From Flavihumibacter petaseus NBRC 106054 (lineage in GTDB: Bacteria; Bacteroidota; Bacteroidia; Chitinophagales; Chitinophagaceae): 64,000 nt of DNA. Made by a program: the position numbers and the translations under genes. The notes below the pieces were generated by a model. The model had not been told where the DNA came from and did no database searches. It saw only the letters and a list, made by a program, of their open reading frames with translations. Location of the stretch: positions 744,001-808,000 of the forward strand of contig NZ_BBWV01000002.1 in NCBI RefSeq assembly GCF_000974785.1, written 5' to 3'. The stretch's first letter is position 1. The number at the start of each line of letters is the position of its first letter. Positions 8,105 to 16,065 of this stretch are shown here, one piece after another.

Positions 8105-8473
8105 ATGAACAGGAAAGAAATTGTCAGAAAAGCAATTGACGGATTTGTTGCTTCGGATATTGAAGCGGCATTGTCTTACATGACGGAAGATGTGAAAATG
8201 GGATGGCCGGGTTATTTTGACCTGGCACCGGGAAAATCTGCAGTCCGCGAATTTATGACTGACATGCCCGAAACGCTGAGTTTCGGGGTGGGAGAGCTGA
8301 TCGAAGATGGCGATAGGATCGCGGCCACCGGAACGGTCACTTCCAAATTCAAAGATGGCAATATCAAAAACTGTTTCTTCTGCGATATCTATTTTTTTGA
8401 AGGCGACAGGATTAAAGAAGTGAAAAGTTATATGGTGTTTGAACCACCGAAAGACCAATCAGTTCCGGCATAA
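8105..8473 (+). CDS. SnoaL/NTF2-like (ketosteroid isomerase-fold) protein
   Basis: This 122-aa single-domain protein starts with a helix R-K-E-I-V-R-K-A-I-D-G-F and has the conserved D-I-E-A-A-L-S-Y-M-T-E-D-V, then W-P-G-Y-F, then V-R-E-F, and a curved sheet ending in E-G-D-R-I-K-E-V-K-S-Y. This is the cone-shaped NTF2/SnoaL fold, used for small hydrophobic ligands or isomerisation. There is no signal peptide. It is followed on the same strand by an SRPBCC protein after a repeat-bearing 130-nt gap. The substrate is unknown. Confidence 0.8.
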   Translation: MNRKEIVRKAIDGFVASDIEAALSYMTEDVKMGWPGYFDLAPGKSAVREFMTDMPETLSFGVGELIEDGDRIAATGTVTSKFKDGNIKNCFFCDIYFFEGDRIKEVKSYMVFEPPKDQSVPA

Positions 8474-8572
8474 AGGCAATGGTAATTTGTCCGGCCCGCC
8501 CCTTGATGAAGTCCGGCTTGCCCCCCGGCTTCGTGACTTATGGGCAATAGATTTGTTGGACCAATTATCAAC

Positions 8573-8604
8573 AGCAAATCTATTCTTAAGCAAATCTATT
8601 CTTA
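8573..8604 (+). repeat. Perfect 16-bp tandem duplication at a start codon
   Basis: AGCAAATCTATTCTTA occurs twice back to back (8573-8588 and 8589-8604). The last A is the first base of the start codon of the SRPBCC gene. The duplication lengthens the untranslated leader by exactly one unit and duplicates whatever initiation signal it contains. Confidence 0.85.
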
Positions 8605-9092
8605 TGGCAACAAGAGATTTTACCATCGCAATCATCGTGGACCAGGATCCTGAGGCAGTTTATCATGCGATTAACAATGTACGCGGCTGGTGGTCAGAAG
8701 AGATCACCGGTGATACGGACAGGAAGAACGGCGTATTCGATTATCATTACAAGGATCTCCATACCTGTCGCATAAAAGTCACCGAACTAGTACCGGGCAG
8801 TATTGTGGCCTGGAAGGTGCTGGACAACCAATTTAAGTTTACGCAAAGCAAGACCGAATGGATTGGCAATCCCATCGTCTTTGAGATCACTGACGTGGGT
8901 GGACAGACGCGGTTGCAGTTCACCCATGTAGGACTGGTGCCGGGCATTGAATGTTATGAGATCTGCAGGGATGCCTGGACGAACTATATCACGGAAAGTT
9001 TAAAGACCCTGATTGAAACGGGCGAGGGTGATCCGATCCGGAAGACAGGGAATGCTTTCCAGGAGGTGATCGAAGAGCGGGTGGATGGTTAA
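8604..9092 (+). CDS. SRPBCC / AHSA1-like START-fold protein
   Basis: The product is 162 aa from the ATG at 8604. The pattern D-P-E-A-V-Y-H-A-I-N-N-V-R-G-W-W-S near the start, a central sheet ending T-E-L-V-P-G-S-I-V-A-W-K-V, then T-E-W-I-G-N-P-I-V-F-E-I and a C-terminal helix W-x-x-Y-I-T-E-S-L-K-T-L-I-E-T-G-E-G match the ASHA1/SRPBCC hydrophobic-cavity fold. The reading frame is open upstream to 8439, but that part covers GC-rich non-coding repeats, so I reject it. These proteins are often small stress or ligand-binding proteins; the exact role is unknown. Confidence 0.85.
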   Translation: MATRDFTIAIIVDQDPEAVYHAINNVRGWWSEEITGDTDRKNGVFDYHYKDLHTCRIKVTELVPGSIVAWKVLDNQFKFTQSKTEWIGNPIVFEITDVGGQTRLQFTHVGLVPGIECYEICRDAWTNYITESLKTLIETGEGDPIRKTGNAFQEVIEERVDG

Positions 9093-9126
9093 AAGCTGCA
9101 ATTCCACACTTTAACAAATTTTGTAC

Positions 9127-9148
9127 GGGCGCCGGTGCATCGGCGCCC
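9127..9148 (+). terminator. GC-rich hairpin after the SRPBCC gene
   Basis: An 8-bp perfect stem (GGGCGCCG and CGGCGCCC) with loop GTGCAT lies 35 nt after the stop codon. No clear T-tract follows (GGTGTTTGT), so it is either a weak terminator or a 3' stabilising hairpin. Confidence 0.45.
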
Positions 9149-9181
9149 GGTGTTTGTATGGTCAGGATGCAAACATTATCT

Positions 9182-9778
9182 ATGAAGCAGATGGTATTTC
9201 TCATGGCGCTGGCGTTCGCCGTTTCTTCCTGCGAGCGGAGCGTTGAAAATCCCCGGCAGCCCTCACCTGAACCTCCCAAGACGCAGCCGGAGATGACTTA
9301 TATCGACCTCGGCAATGTGACTGTTGGCTTCGGACAGGCGAAGGGAGTTGACCTGACGGCAGACGGCCAACCTGATTTGATCTTCGGTACGGTCCTGGTG
9401 GGAGATCCAATCCTTAAAAGAGATCGCCGGCAGTACACTGTCGTATCTGCGCAGAAGCGGAATCTCCTGAACGATGCCACAGACCAGACCCCGGCATTGC
9501 ACCAGCGGGACGGCATCACCGCAGCGCATCCCGGCTACCTGTGGTGGGACCTTTCATCCATCGTACTTGCCGAGAAGATCGTCACCTATACCAATACCTT
9601 CTGGCAGGGCAACTGGAAAGATGCCGGTCACCGTTACCTCCCCATCCAGATCGACCTCCAGGGCAAAAAATATCACGGCTGGGTAGAGCTGAGCCTGCCC
9701 GGCGCTGAAGAAAAGATCATTCTCCACCGGGCTGCAGTAAGCAAAGTGCCGGACGTGGCCGTGATGGCGGGGTTATAG
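9182..9778 (+). CDS. Lipoprotein with C-terminal beta-sandwich-like region, unknown function
   Basis: From 9182 the product is 198 aa with a lipoprotein signal (F-L-M-A-L-A-F-A-V-S-S-C). Upstream in-frame ATGs at 9158 and 9167 would lengthen the n-region and are less typical. After a Pro-rich linker the mature part contains D-L-T-A-D-G-Q-P-D-L-I-F-G, which looks like an FG-GAP or calcium-loop motif, and later Y-H-G-W-V-E-L-S-L-P-G, frequent in Bacteroidota lipoproteins. No enzyme motif is seen. Probably exposed at the outer membrane or in the periplasm. Confidence 0.7.
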   Translation: MKQMVFLMALAFAVSSCERSVENPRQPSPEPPKTQPEMTYIDLGNVTVGFGQAKGVDLTADGQPDLIFGTVLVGDPILKRDRRQYTVVSAQKRNLLNDATDQTPALHQRDGITAAHPGYLWWDLSSIVLAEKIVTYTNTFWQGNWKDAGHRYLPIQIDLQGKKYHGWVELSLPGAEEKIILHRAAVSKVPDVAVMAGL

Positions 9779-9799
9779 TTTATGAAAACTTGCCTTCGT

Positions 9800-9826
9800 A
9801 TTTCAGAATAGCTATCTTTCTGAAAT
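9800..9826. promoter_or_regulatory. 9-bp palindrome upstream of a membrane-protein gene
   Basis: ATTTCAGAA and TTCTGAAAT form a perfect inverted repeat with a 9-nt spacer that contains TATCTTTC, a near match to the Bacteroidota -7 box TAnnTTTG. It ends 13 nt before the start at 9840. An operator covering the promoter, or an RNA hairpin in the leader, are both possible. Confidence 0.4.
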
Positions 9827-9839
9827 GACTGTTTAAAAC

Positions 9840-10331
9840 ATGTTTGAGATATTCTCTGATGGTGCGGAATTTCGCCTTGTCAAAGCAAAGGGATTGATGA
9901 ACAGGGAGCGGATCAATGTGGTGGTCAGCACACTTTTAATTTTCCTGTTTTTCTCTGTTCTTTATTTTACCATTAAGCAAACACTGTCCGTGATAAAATT
10001 GGTTCTGTTCAATGCAGTAATATTTGTCATTTTCGGTGTTTGGAAGGCCAGAAGCCTGCGTAAGACCGTATTGTCCATTACAAGAAAAAATGAATGCTAC
10101 CTGATCGACGGAAAGCAATATCCTGTATCAGGTGCTGTGATTGCACTGGATTTTATGGAATATTCCGGTGATGTACCGACCGGATCACGGGGGATTCTTT
10201 ATTTTCAGATCGACCGGGACGATTACCTCTTAGCTGAAGGAGTTGGTCGGGAAGCAGCATCGCAGGTCGCAGTAGCAATGGATGCTTTTTTCCTGCAACC
10301 GGTAGAAATCCGGAGCGGTGTCGCCTGGTAA
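9840..10331 (+). CDS. Two-helix membrane protein with cytosolic beta domain, unknown
   Basis: This 163-aa protein has a polar N-terminal 35 residues, two adjacent hydrophobic segments (about 27-48 and 52-73), then a soluble C-terminal domain with alternating strands. The layout recalls PH-like (bPH) membrane proteins, but no signature is strong enough to name a family. A palindrome precedes it and an LRR-protein gene follows after 80 nt on the same strand. Confidence 0.6.
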   Translation: MFEIFSDGAEFRLVKAKGLMNRERINVVVSTLLIFLFFSVLYFTIKQTLSVIKLVLFNAVIFVIFGVWKARSLRKTVLSITRKNECYLIDGKQYPVSGAVIALDFMEYSGDVPTGSRGILYFQIDRDDYLLAEGVGREAASQVAVAMDAFFLQPVEIRSGVAW

Positions 10332-10412
10332 TTGTTAACTTTTTGCTGGCAATGATTATGTGCATTGATATCAGCACGCTGACAAAGGACAGGAATAGAA
10401 AAATTATAGCAA

Positions 10413-11276
10413 ATGCACGAGGAATTCCACTATAATGAGCGTGTACGAAAGCTCAAAAGGAAAGATGGCTTCGAGGCCTTTGTTTTTTCAAATCTCAACA
10501 ATCCGGACGATCTCAAAAATGTACCCGTTGATGCTATCGTCGCCGTCTCCATCAAGGAGAGTTTTAATTATGACCTGATCGCTCTGTTGACGCGGTTGCA
10601 GGTCCTCACGATGTTTGATATCGTACTCGACGAATATGCCATACAACAAATGATGTGCCTCACTGGTTTGAAGCGGCTAAACCTGGTGGACTGCAAAATT
10701 AAATCACCCTTCGATCTGGGCAGATTTGCAGATCTCGAGGAAATTGATCTTAACTGGAGCAACAATGTTGATTTTTCCGGTTGTGCAAATCTCAGGGAAT
10801 TGGTAATCAGAAAGGTGGGCTCATTCGACCTGCGGTTTTTACAAATGAACGCGAAACTGGAAAAGGTAGAAATACTTGGAGGGACTATCACCAGCCTTAA
10901 TGGGCTTGAGTCATTGAAAGCTTTAAAGGGATTGTTACTGATGAACCTTCGGCGCCTTGAACAGCTCACTGAACTTACAGCACTCCCTTCGGCAGAGTAC
11001 CTTTTTTTGATGGGACTCAAACTGAAGGTCGATATATCCCCGTTGCAGCGACTCTCTAACCTTAAGTGGCTGGTGCTGGAAAATTGTCCGGAGGTTTCAT
11101 CACTTGGGTTATTACTGCATATGCCTTCCATGAAAGGAGTGCTTGTAATTAAGAAAGGCCAAAAAAGCGAGGAGGAAAAGGCAGTTACTTCGGCGCTATC
11201 CGATATTACATACCGCTACTTCAGAAAGGATAGTGTAATTAATAGGTTGGTTGATGTTTTCAGCAAGGGTGAATAA
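10413..11276 (+). CDS. Leucine-rich-repeat protein
   Basis: The 287-aa protein has no signal peptide and no membrane helix. From about residue 60 to 255 it carries irregular leucine-rich repeats of 20-24 residues (L-K-R-L-N-L-V-D-C, L-E-E-I-D-L-N-W-S, L-R-E-L-V-I-R-K-V, L-E-K-V-E-I-L-G-G, L-K-W-L-V-L-E-N-C). The lack of a signal suggests a cytoplasmic protein-binding scaffold. It is convergent with the DUF2809 gene, the two stops being 3 nt apart. Confidence 0.8.
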   Translation: MHEEFHYNERVRKLKRKDGFEAFVFSNLNNPDDLKNVPVDAIVAVSIKESFNYDLIALLTRLQVLTMFDIVLDEYAIQQMMCLTGLKRLNLVDCKIKSPFDLGRFADLEEIDLNWSNNVDFSGCANLRELVIRKVGSFDLRFLQMNAKLEKVEILGGTITSLNGLESLKALKGLLLMNLRRLEQLTELTALPSAEYLFLMGLKLKVDISPLQRLSNLKWLVLENCPEVSSLGLLLHMPSMKGVLVIKKGQKSEEEKAVTSALSDITYRYFRKDSVINRLVDVFSKGE

Positions 11277-11279
11277 CAA

Positions 11280-11669
11280 TTAGACAAATAGTTTCGCCTG
11301 GGTAAATCGTTCTGCGAGCAGAATTCCGATAAATCCCGATGTGTATGCCAGTAAATCTAACCATTCAAATGAACTTCCTAGTATCGTGCGGGCTACTACC
11401 GATTGCCCTAATCCGAGTTTGTCGGCCCAGTTAAAATACTGCAGGCATTCAATCAAAAATGCAAATGCCAAAACAGCAACAGCTGTTTTTGCCGGCGGAT
11501 AATTCAGGAAGGATTTTGTAAAACAATACATCAGCGGAACAACCAGGAAATCGCCTAAATAAGGCCGGATAAACTTGTCGTGTACATAAACCGCGATAAG
11601 CACTTCAATGCTAAACAAGATGGTGGCCAGGAGAAAATAGGATCGGTTGAATTTGAACACTGCGTTCAT
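11280..11669 (-). CDS. DUF2809 family membrane protein
   Basis: A 129-aa protein with four hydrophobic helices. The N-terminal F-K-F-N-R-S-Y-F-L-L-A, the V-H-D-K-F-I-R-P-Y-L-G-D loop and the final G-S-S-F-E-W-L-D-L-L-A-Y-T-S-G are the conserved landmarks of DUF2809, which is related to VanZ-like proteins. The function is unknown. Its promoter region (11670-11718) is short and shared with nothing else on this strand. Confidence 0.85.
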   Translation of the reverse strand: MNAVFKFNRSYFLLATILFSIEVLIAVYVHDKFIRPYLGDFLVVPLMYCFTKSFLNYPPAKTAVAVLAFAFLIECLQYFNWADKLGLGQSVVARTILGSSFEWLDLLAYTSGFIGILLAERFTQAKLFV

Positions 11670-11718
11670 TTGGTTGTTCAGGAGGAAAGTTATTTAAAAT
11701 CAAAAATCAACGGCAATT

Positions 11719-12486
11719 TTATTTCATACTCGCTAGCCCTCCCTGCTTCAAAGTAAACTTCGTTTTGTCAAAATCTGCCTGATACTGGTGACGTGTATAG
11801 GTCTTGTGTAAGATCTCGTCGGGTTTGAGATAGAAACGGCGGTTACGGTTCTTGTATTGCCGGTTCGCATTGGAACAGTTCAATGTGAATTCTGTGCCGT
11901 CATATAAAGGGAAACCAAGATGGTGATCGATGGCGATCTGGTCGGTAAATCTTTCCATCTTGCGTTTGTAACGGGCAAAACAATACCGGTACCCGATCCA
12001 CGCGATGCCGCCATTGGAGGTCTGCGTATAATGCAGCACATGCCCCAGCTCGTGCCCCAGCCAGCCAATCGTTTCGTTGAAATTCAGTTCCTGCCAGCTC
12101 ATGCCCAGTTTGGCGGCTCCTTGCTCGTTAATGGTGATGATATAGGTACGGTGGTCCCTTTTCCGCAACAATGACTCAGCAGTCGGTTTGGAAGACATGG
12201 TGGTTTTTGATTTGCCGAACCTGAATATGATGTGGGTGGTTTTCAGTTCCGGGTAGAAGGAGAGGGCGGTAAGGCATTCCAGTTCGACTGCAGGCGGGAT
12301 CACTTTGTTCATACTGAATTCACGACGCAGGTAATCCAGCCGGCGTTCAAAAGAATCTCGTACGAGGTAACTCACGGAATGGTATTGGGCACTGCAACAG
12401 AAACCGGTTAGCAGGAAAAATGTAGTGAGGATTATACTGGCAATCCACTGGCCGGTCGGCCGGCGGGGAAAATGAAGTTGTTTCAT
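11719..12486 (-). CDS. Secreted protein with HExxH zinc-metallopeptidase motif
   Basis: The 255-aa protein has an N-terminal signal (hydrophobic core at about 14-30, ending C-C-S-A-Q). The motif G-H-E-L-G-H at 144-149 supplies two histidine ligands and the catalytic Glu. A candidate third ligand lies 29 residues later in E-R-F-T-D (Glu178), a gluzincin-like spacing. The C-terminal third is basic and Tyr-rich. I cannot assign a MEROPS family. It is paired on the same strand with a secreted clan-CD-like protein 54 nt upstream. Confidence 0.7.
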   Translation of the reverse strand: MKQLHFPRRPTGQWIASIILTTFFLLTGFCCSAQYHSVSYLVRDSFERRLDYLRREFSMNKVIPPAVELECLTALSFYPELKTTHIIFRFGKSKTTMSSKPTAESLLRKRDHRTYIITINEQGAAKLGMSWQELNFNETIGWLGHELGHVLHYTQTSNGGIAWIGYRYCFARYKRKMERFTDQIAIDHHLGFPLYDGTEFTLNCSNANRQYKNRNRRFYLKPDEILHKTYTRHQYQADFDKTKFTLKQGGLASMK

Positions 12487-12539
12487 GACTTAGGTTTAAT
12501 GCGTTGAAGAATGGTGGGTAGCGGGAATGGTTACAGGGA

Positions 12540-13388
12540 TCACTTGAACCTGGCGAGTCCCGGTTGAAGGCTGGCTTTTTTTCGGTTGATCTTTTTCGCG
12601 TTCTGCGGATGGCTGTTGTAGTCTTCCTGTACCCGGATGTCGCCCCAGCGGGTGATGGACACAGTTGCTGCAGGGATGCAGGTATCAGCTTTGGGATGAT
12701 ATACCGTCCACTGGCCCATAGATTCCCAGACGGGGGTGAAAACAACGTCTTTGTATCGGCGTTGCGGCATATTGCCGACCAGTCCATATTTGCGGGTAAA
12801 CATGCCGGGCCGGGCCATCACCCAGCTTTTACTCCCGTATATCGGCGTCTGGCTGAACACATTGCCAAGTCCCGCCAGCAGCGAATCTCCCCGCATTGGG
12901 ACTGCCTCTGAAGTATCGGTGGCGGGAAAGGTATAATCGGCCCCTGCATAACAGGCGCCCAGGCCGACCCTTGTGCGTTCATCGCAATACCGGGCTATGC
13001 GCTTCAGGTGCCGCGTGCAGTTTGTGTCGCCGATATTATGCCAGGAGAATTTGTCGCGCCCGATGGTGAACGACGCATAACGATCACCATAGTGTCCATG
13101 GGAATCGAACCAGAGACTGCCGATATTCGTCTTTCTGTGACGCATGATTTTTTCAATTTTCCGTGCGGCCGCTTCCGAGGAGCTTGCCCGGATCACCACG
13201 AATTTTCCAGGGGCATGCAGGGCATTGATATAGGCCCGCGCCAGGATATAGTCGGCGGTGAAATCCGGCTTCTTTTTCTTTTCGCGGGAAACGACAAAGA
13301 TGTTCGGGCGGGACTGGGAAAGCCCATAACTACTGATCAATGCAATTTGGATGAACAGCAGCGCAGCAAGGCGGTTGAAGGGTTTCAT
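12540..13388 (-). CDS. Secreted clan CD (caspase-fold) cysteine peptidase-like protein
   Basis: The 282-aa protein has a signal peptide ending near residue 24. Two motifs fit the clan CD catalytic dyad: a hydrophobic strand followed by S-H-G-H-Y-G (His97) and another followed by G-L-G-A-C-Y-A-G (Cys146). Spacing and order agree with caspase, gingipain and C13/C80 families, but no closer family is apparent. A C-terminal basic region (K-K-I-N-R-K-K) follows. It lies directly upstream of the HExxH protein in the same orientation, so the two may form a secreted protease pair. Activity is inferred from motifs only. Confidence 0.6.
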   Translation of the reverse strand: MKPFNRLAALLFIQIALISSYGLSQSRPNIFVVSREKKKKPDFTADYILARAYINALHAPGKFVVIRASSSEAAARKIEKIMRHRKTNIGSLWFDSHGHYGDRYASFTIGRDKFSWHNIGDTNCTRHLKRIARYCDERTRVGLGACYAGADYTFPATDTSEAVPMRGDSLLAGLGNVFSQTPIYGSKSWVMARPGMFTRKYGLVGNMPQRRYKDVVFTPVWESMGQWTVYHPKADTCIPAATVSITRWGDIRVQEDYNSHPQNAKKINRKKASLQPGLARFK

Positions 13389-13580
13389 ACTTGCAGTTTA
13401 GGTGGAGGTTTTTGATGGTTGTTTCCTCAACGAAACTAGCTGGCGGTGAAGCCCCTTCCGAATCGATACCCGCGTGGTTGCTGCTGCTTTCCGGCGATTT
13501 TCCATAACGGCCTGCCACACGCGAACGGGCAGTTTCATTTTACGGCAAAGGCATTGTGGCAAGCGACTAGCCAGGGGGCG

Positions 13581-13627
13581 CTTTACGGATTTTCCGTAAA
13601 GGGATTGACAGGATTATGGGAAATCCG
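13581..13627 (+). promoter_or_regulatory. Operator-like palindromes before the HTH regulator gene
   Basis: CTTTACGGA and TCCGTAAAG form a perfect 9-bp inverted repeat with a TTT spacer (13581-13601). A further half-site AATCCGTAAAT follows at 13620-13630, and a related TTTTACGGCAAAG occurs near 13536. The sites end about 10 nt before the start codon at 13641, which fits autoregulation by the encoded HTH protein. Confidence 0.5.
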
Positions 13628-13640
13628 TAAATTAAGGGAG

Positions 13641-14630
13641 ATGGACAATGCCCATTTCCAGAAGGAGCTGTTCAATCACATCCGCAACAGCCTGCCCGGC
13701 CACATCTCCCTGGTCGAGGAAATTGCCGAATTGCTGCAATTGAGTTATGATAGTGTCTACCGCCGGGTGCGGGGTGAAAAGCCGCTCGCGCTGCACGAAC
13801 TCAAACTGATCTGCGAAAAATACAGGCTCTCGCTTGATCAGCTGTTGCAGCTGGAAACTGATTCCGTATTGTTTGATGCCCCGGGTATGAAGACGAGCAA
13901 TGGCGATTTCCTGCACCACCTGCAGGGGATCCTGCAACAGTTTCATTATTTCAACACGTTTGATGAGCGGGAGATCTATTACCTCTGCAAGGACTCCACG
14001 ATCTGGAATTTTTACCTTTTCCCCGAGATCGCCGCCTTCAAAACTTTTTTCTGGAACAAGACGATCAACAACCAGCCATCACTCGCCGGCAAGTCTTTCT
14101 CGCTGGAAGCATTTCCCTATAGTGAATGTTTTGCCCTCGGACAGGAAGTGCTGCGCGCCTTCAACAGGATTCCCTGCATTGAACTCTGGAATTTTGAAAG
14201 CATGAACAGCTCGATCAACCAGATCGCCTACTATCGTGACGCCGGCCATTTCAAAACGCGTGAAGATTTCAATAAAGTGGTGAACAGTTTCCTGCAGATG
14301 GTGGATCACCTGCAGTTACAAGCGGAAACAGGTGCCAAATTTCTTCCGGGTGACGGGCCCTCTGCCGCGAGGACGTCCATCCAGTATTATGTGAATGAAC
14401 TCATTCTTGGCAACAATACTATGGTGATCAACCTCAACGGACAATCGCTGTCCATGGTGAGTTATTCTGTTTTCCATTACCTGTTTACCCGCGATCCGCG
14501 GTTTTCCGAAAAGGTGATGGAGTCGTTCAATACGTTGCTGAGCCGTTCTACGCTGATCAGTAAGACGGGGGAGAAGGATCGGAACCGGTATTTTAATTCC
14601 GTCAGGGAAAAGATCCGCGCGCTGGGCTGA
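13641..14630 (+). CDS. HTH (Cro/CI-like) transcriptional regulator with large C-terminal domain
   Basis: The product is 329 aa from the ATG at 13641; the frame stays open upstream, but that part covers the operator-like repeats. Residues about 22-70 form an HTH of the type H-I-S-L-V-E-E-I-A-E-L-L-x-L-S-Y-D-S-V-Y-R-R-V-R-G-E-K-P-L, common in Bacteroidota single-gene regulators. The remaining 250 residues are helical and contain no recognised ligand domain. It is divergent from the protease-like pair, so it may regulate those genes as well as itself. Confidence 0.85.
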   Translation: MDNAHFQKELFNHIRNSLPGHISLVEEIAELLQLSYDSVYRRVRGEKPLALHELKLICEKYRLSLDQLLQLETDSVLFDAPGMKTSNGDFLHHLQGILQQFHYFNTFDEREIYYLCKDSTIWNFYLFPEIAAFKTFFWNKTINNQPSLAGKSFSLEAFPYSECFALGQEVLRAFNRIPCIELWNFESMNSSINQIAYYRDAGHFKTREDFNKVVNSFLQMVDHLQLQAETGAKFLPGDGPSAARTSIQYYVNELILGNNTMVINLNGQSLSMVSYSVFHYLFTRDPRFSEKVMESFNTLLSRSTLISKTGEKDRNRYFNSVREKIRALG

Positions 14631-14693
14631 GCTGTTTTTCACGATAAAGGGGCTGATCAAACTCCAAGCTTAACTTTAACAAAGTCCAAAATA

Positions 14694-14850
14694 TTTTCCC
14701 CCTGCCTTACGGTTGCTTGAAAATTGCTTTAAAGTTGCCTAATCCTTGCTTTAAAACAGCTTTACCCCTTATAGAACCTTGCTCCTGAAGCAAGGTTAAA
14801 GCAAGGTTTAAGCGACCTTAAAACTTCTTTAAGGTAAATTTAAAGCAGTA
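14694..14850. other. Hairpin-rich, word-repetitive non-coding stretch
   Basis: The gap between 14630 and 15180 has no credible gene. Within it, the words TTGCTT, CTTTAA and AGCAAGG recur. Two clean hairpins occur: AACCTTGCT/AGCAAGGTT with loop CCTGA (14775-14797), and ACCTTAAA/TTTAAGGT with loop ACTTC (14815-14835). The rest of the gap (14850-15180) shows nothing beyond a presumed promoter for the next gene. Confidence 0.6.
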
Positions 14851-15179
14851 ACGTACGGGTCAAATCTGCTCAAAATTTCGGTCATATGGGTTGGCTGGTG
14901 TGATGTTTCGGAGCGGGTGCAAGGGCGGCTGCAAAGGGCCTTAAAATGCGTTCCCGGGGCATTGTCGATAGGTCTTGCAGTACTTTTACTGGTCGTTCAA
15001 ACTCTTGACTGATCAGCACCAGGCCGAAAATGCTACCTGCTACCTGTTAACAATAGAGGGAATACGGGAACTGTCGGGTTAAGACCACAGGCGGGGCGAT
15101 TTACCGTCACTATTTTCCTGGAAACTGCCAGAATCGGCCTTGGTTTGATTTTTTCGTGGTATCTGGAAAATGATAGCAC

Positions 15180-15614
15180 ATGAAAAAATTCATTACGTTG
15201 GCGTTAGCCTGTTTGGTAACAGGTCTCGCCATGGCTCAGGCTGACACGCTCAATTCAAAAAATCTGCCACCAGCAGTATCTTCTTCATTTTCTACTAAAT
15301 ATGGCGACGCTACCTTGACCAGCTGGAGGATGAACAGGAACCAGTACAGCGCAAATTTTACCCAGAACAACAAAAAACAGATGGCCGTTTATTCCGATAC
15401 CGGCGAGTTGCTGTGGACAGGCGAAAAAGTAACTAATGCGGATATTCCCGCTTCTTTCAGCAGTTCCATGAAACAGGGTAACTATACCACCAACGACATC
15501 AGTGATGTTTACAGGGTATCCCGTAACGGTCAGACGCAATATTACATTACACTGAGTGGCACGCCCACCCGCCGTTACATGTATGATAACAACGGTAAAC
15601 TGATCAATGAATAG
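15180..15614 (+). CDS. Secreted PepSY-like (beta-lactamase-inhibitor-like) protein
   Basis: The 144-aa protein has a textbook signal peptide (M-K-K-F, Leu/Ala core, cleavage after A-M-A-Q). The mature part follows the Bacteroidota PepSY-like pattern: L-P-P-A-V-S-S-S-F-S-T-K-Y, then A-x-L-T-S-W, an N-Q-Y-S-A-N-F strand, and two half-repeats ending with I-P-A-S-F-S-S-S-M. These small periplasmic proteins are common and mostly uncharacterised. It is single, upstream of a pseudogene. Confidence 0.8.
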   Translation: MKKFITLALACLVTGLAMAQADTLNSKNLPPAVSSSFSTKYGDATLTSWRMNRNQYSANFTQNNKKQMAVYSDTGELLWTGEKVTNADIPASFSSSMKQGNYTTNDISDVYRVSRNGQTQYYITLSGTPTRRYMYDNNGKLINE

Positions 15615-15706
15615 AAAAATGGTGGCCCGCTATTGCGACGCGTATACATATACCAGTAACGAAGCGTACCCATGATCATCACGGATCACACCATGCCGGA
15701 GTTGCC

Positions 15707-15976
15707 GGGTCTGCCAGGAAGAAAACTTCGGGCAGATCCGGTGCTGCCGGCAAAGGTGTACATAAGAAACAGTCAAAAAAAGACCATCCTCCCAAACGAT
15801 GGTCGCGGGAAGTAATGCTGCATAGCGACGCGCTGGACCTGGATAAAGGTGTGTTTATGAAAGAAAATCCGGTTGCCATTGCGCGATCGCTGCAGCGTTC
15901 CGCCAAAGAAGAATGATGAATATCCAGACACAGCTCGCCAGCGCGATCGTGGTTTGATATTGACGCCGGGCAGCTG
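15707..15976 (+). pseudogene. Decayed DUF3175 gene
   Basis: In one frame (15707-15916) the sequence reads basic residues, then K-R-W-S-R-E-V, H-S-D-A-L-D-L-D-K-G-V-F and P-V-A-I-A-R-S-L-Q-R-S-A-K-E-E, stop. That is the first half of DUF3175 (normally W-S-x-x-V..H-S-x-A-L-D-L..G-V-F...I-A-x-S-L-K-x-S-A). The expected second half (S-A-M-S-M-L-T-F-Y-I-N-R-A-G) is missing in frame, but a relic, F-D-I-D-A-G-Q-L, is visible in another frame at 15953-15976. No convincing ATG precedes the first half. I read this as a gene broken by indels. Confidence 0.6.
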
Positions 15977-16065
15977 GCATTTCATCCTTGTTTAGTGAGT
16001 AAGCCGAAGGCAAAATTTCATGCCCGTACAGTAGTAATACCGATAGCTGTACGGGAATTTTCCCG

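Noticed and set aside
13100-13111. tRNA T-arm-like sequence (GGTTCGATTCCC on the minus strand)
   Set aside because: It lies inside the clan-CD-like gene and no acceptor, D or anticodon arm can be built around it.
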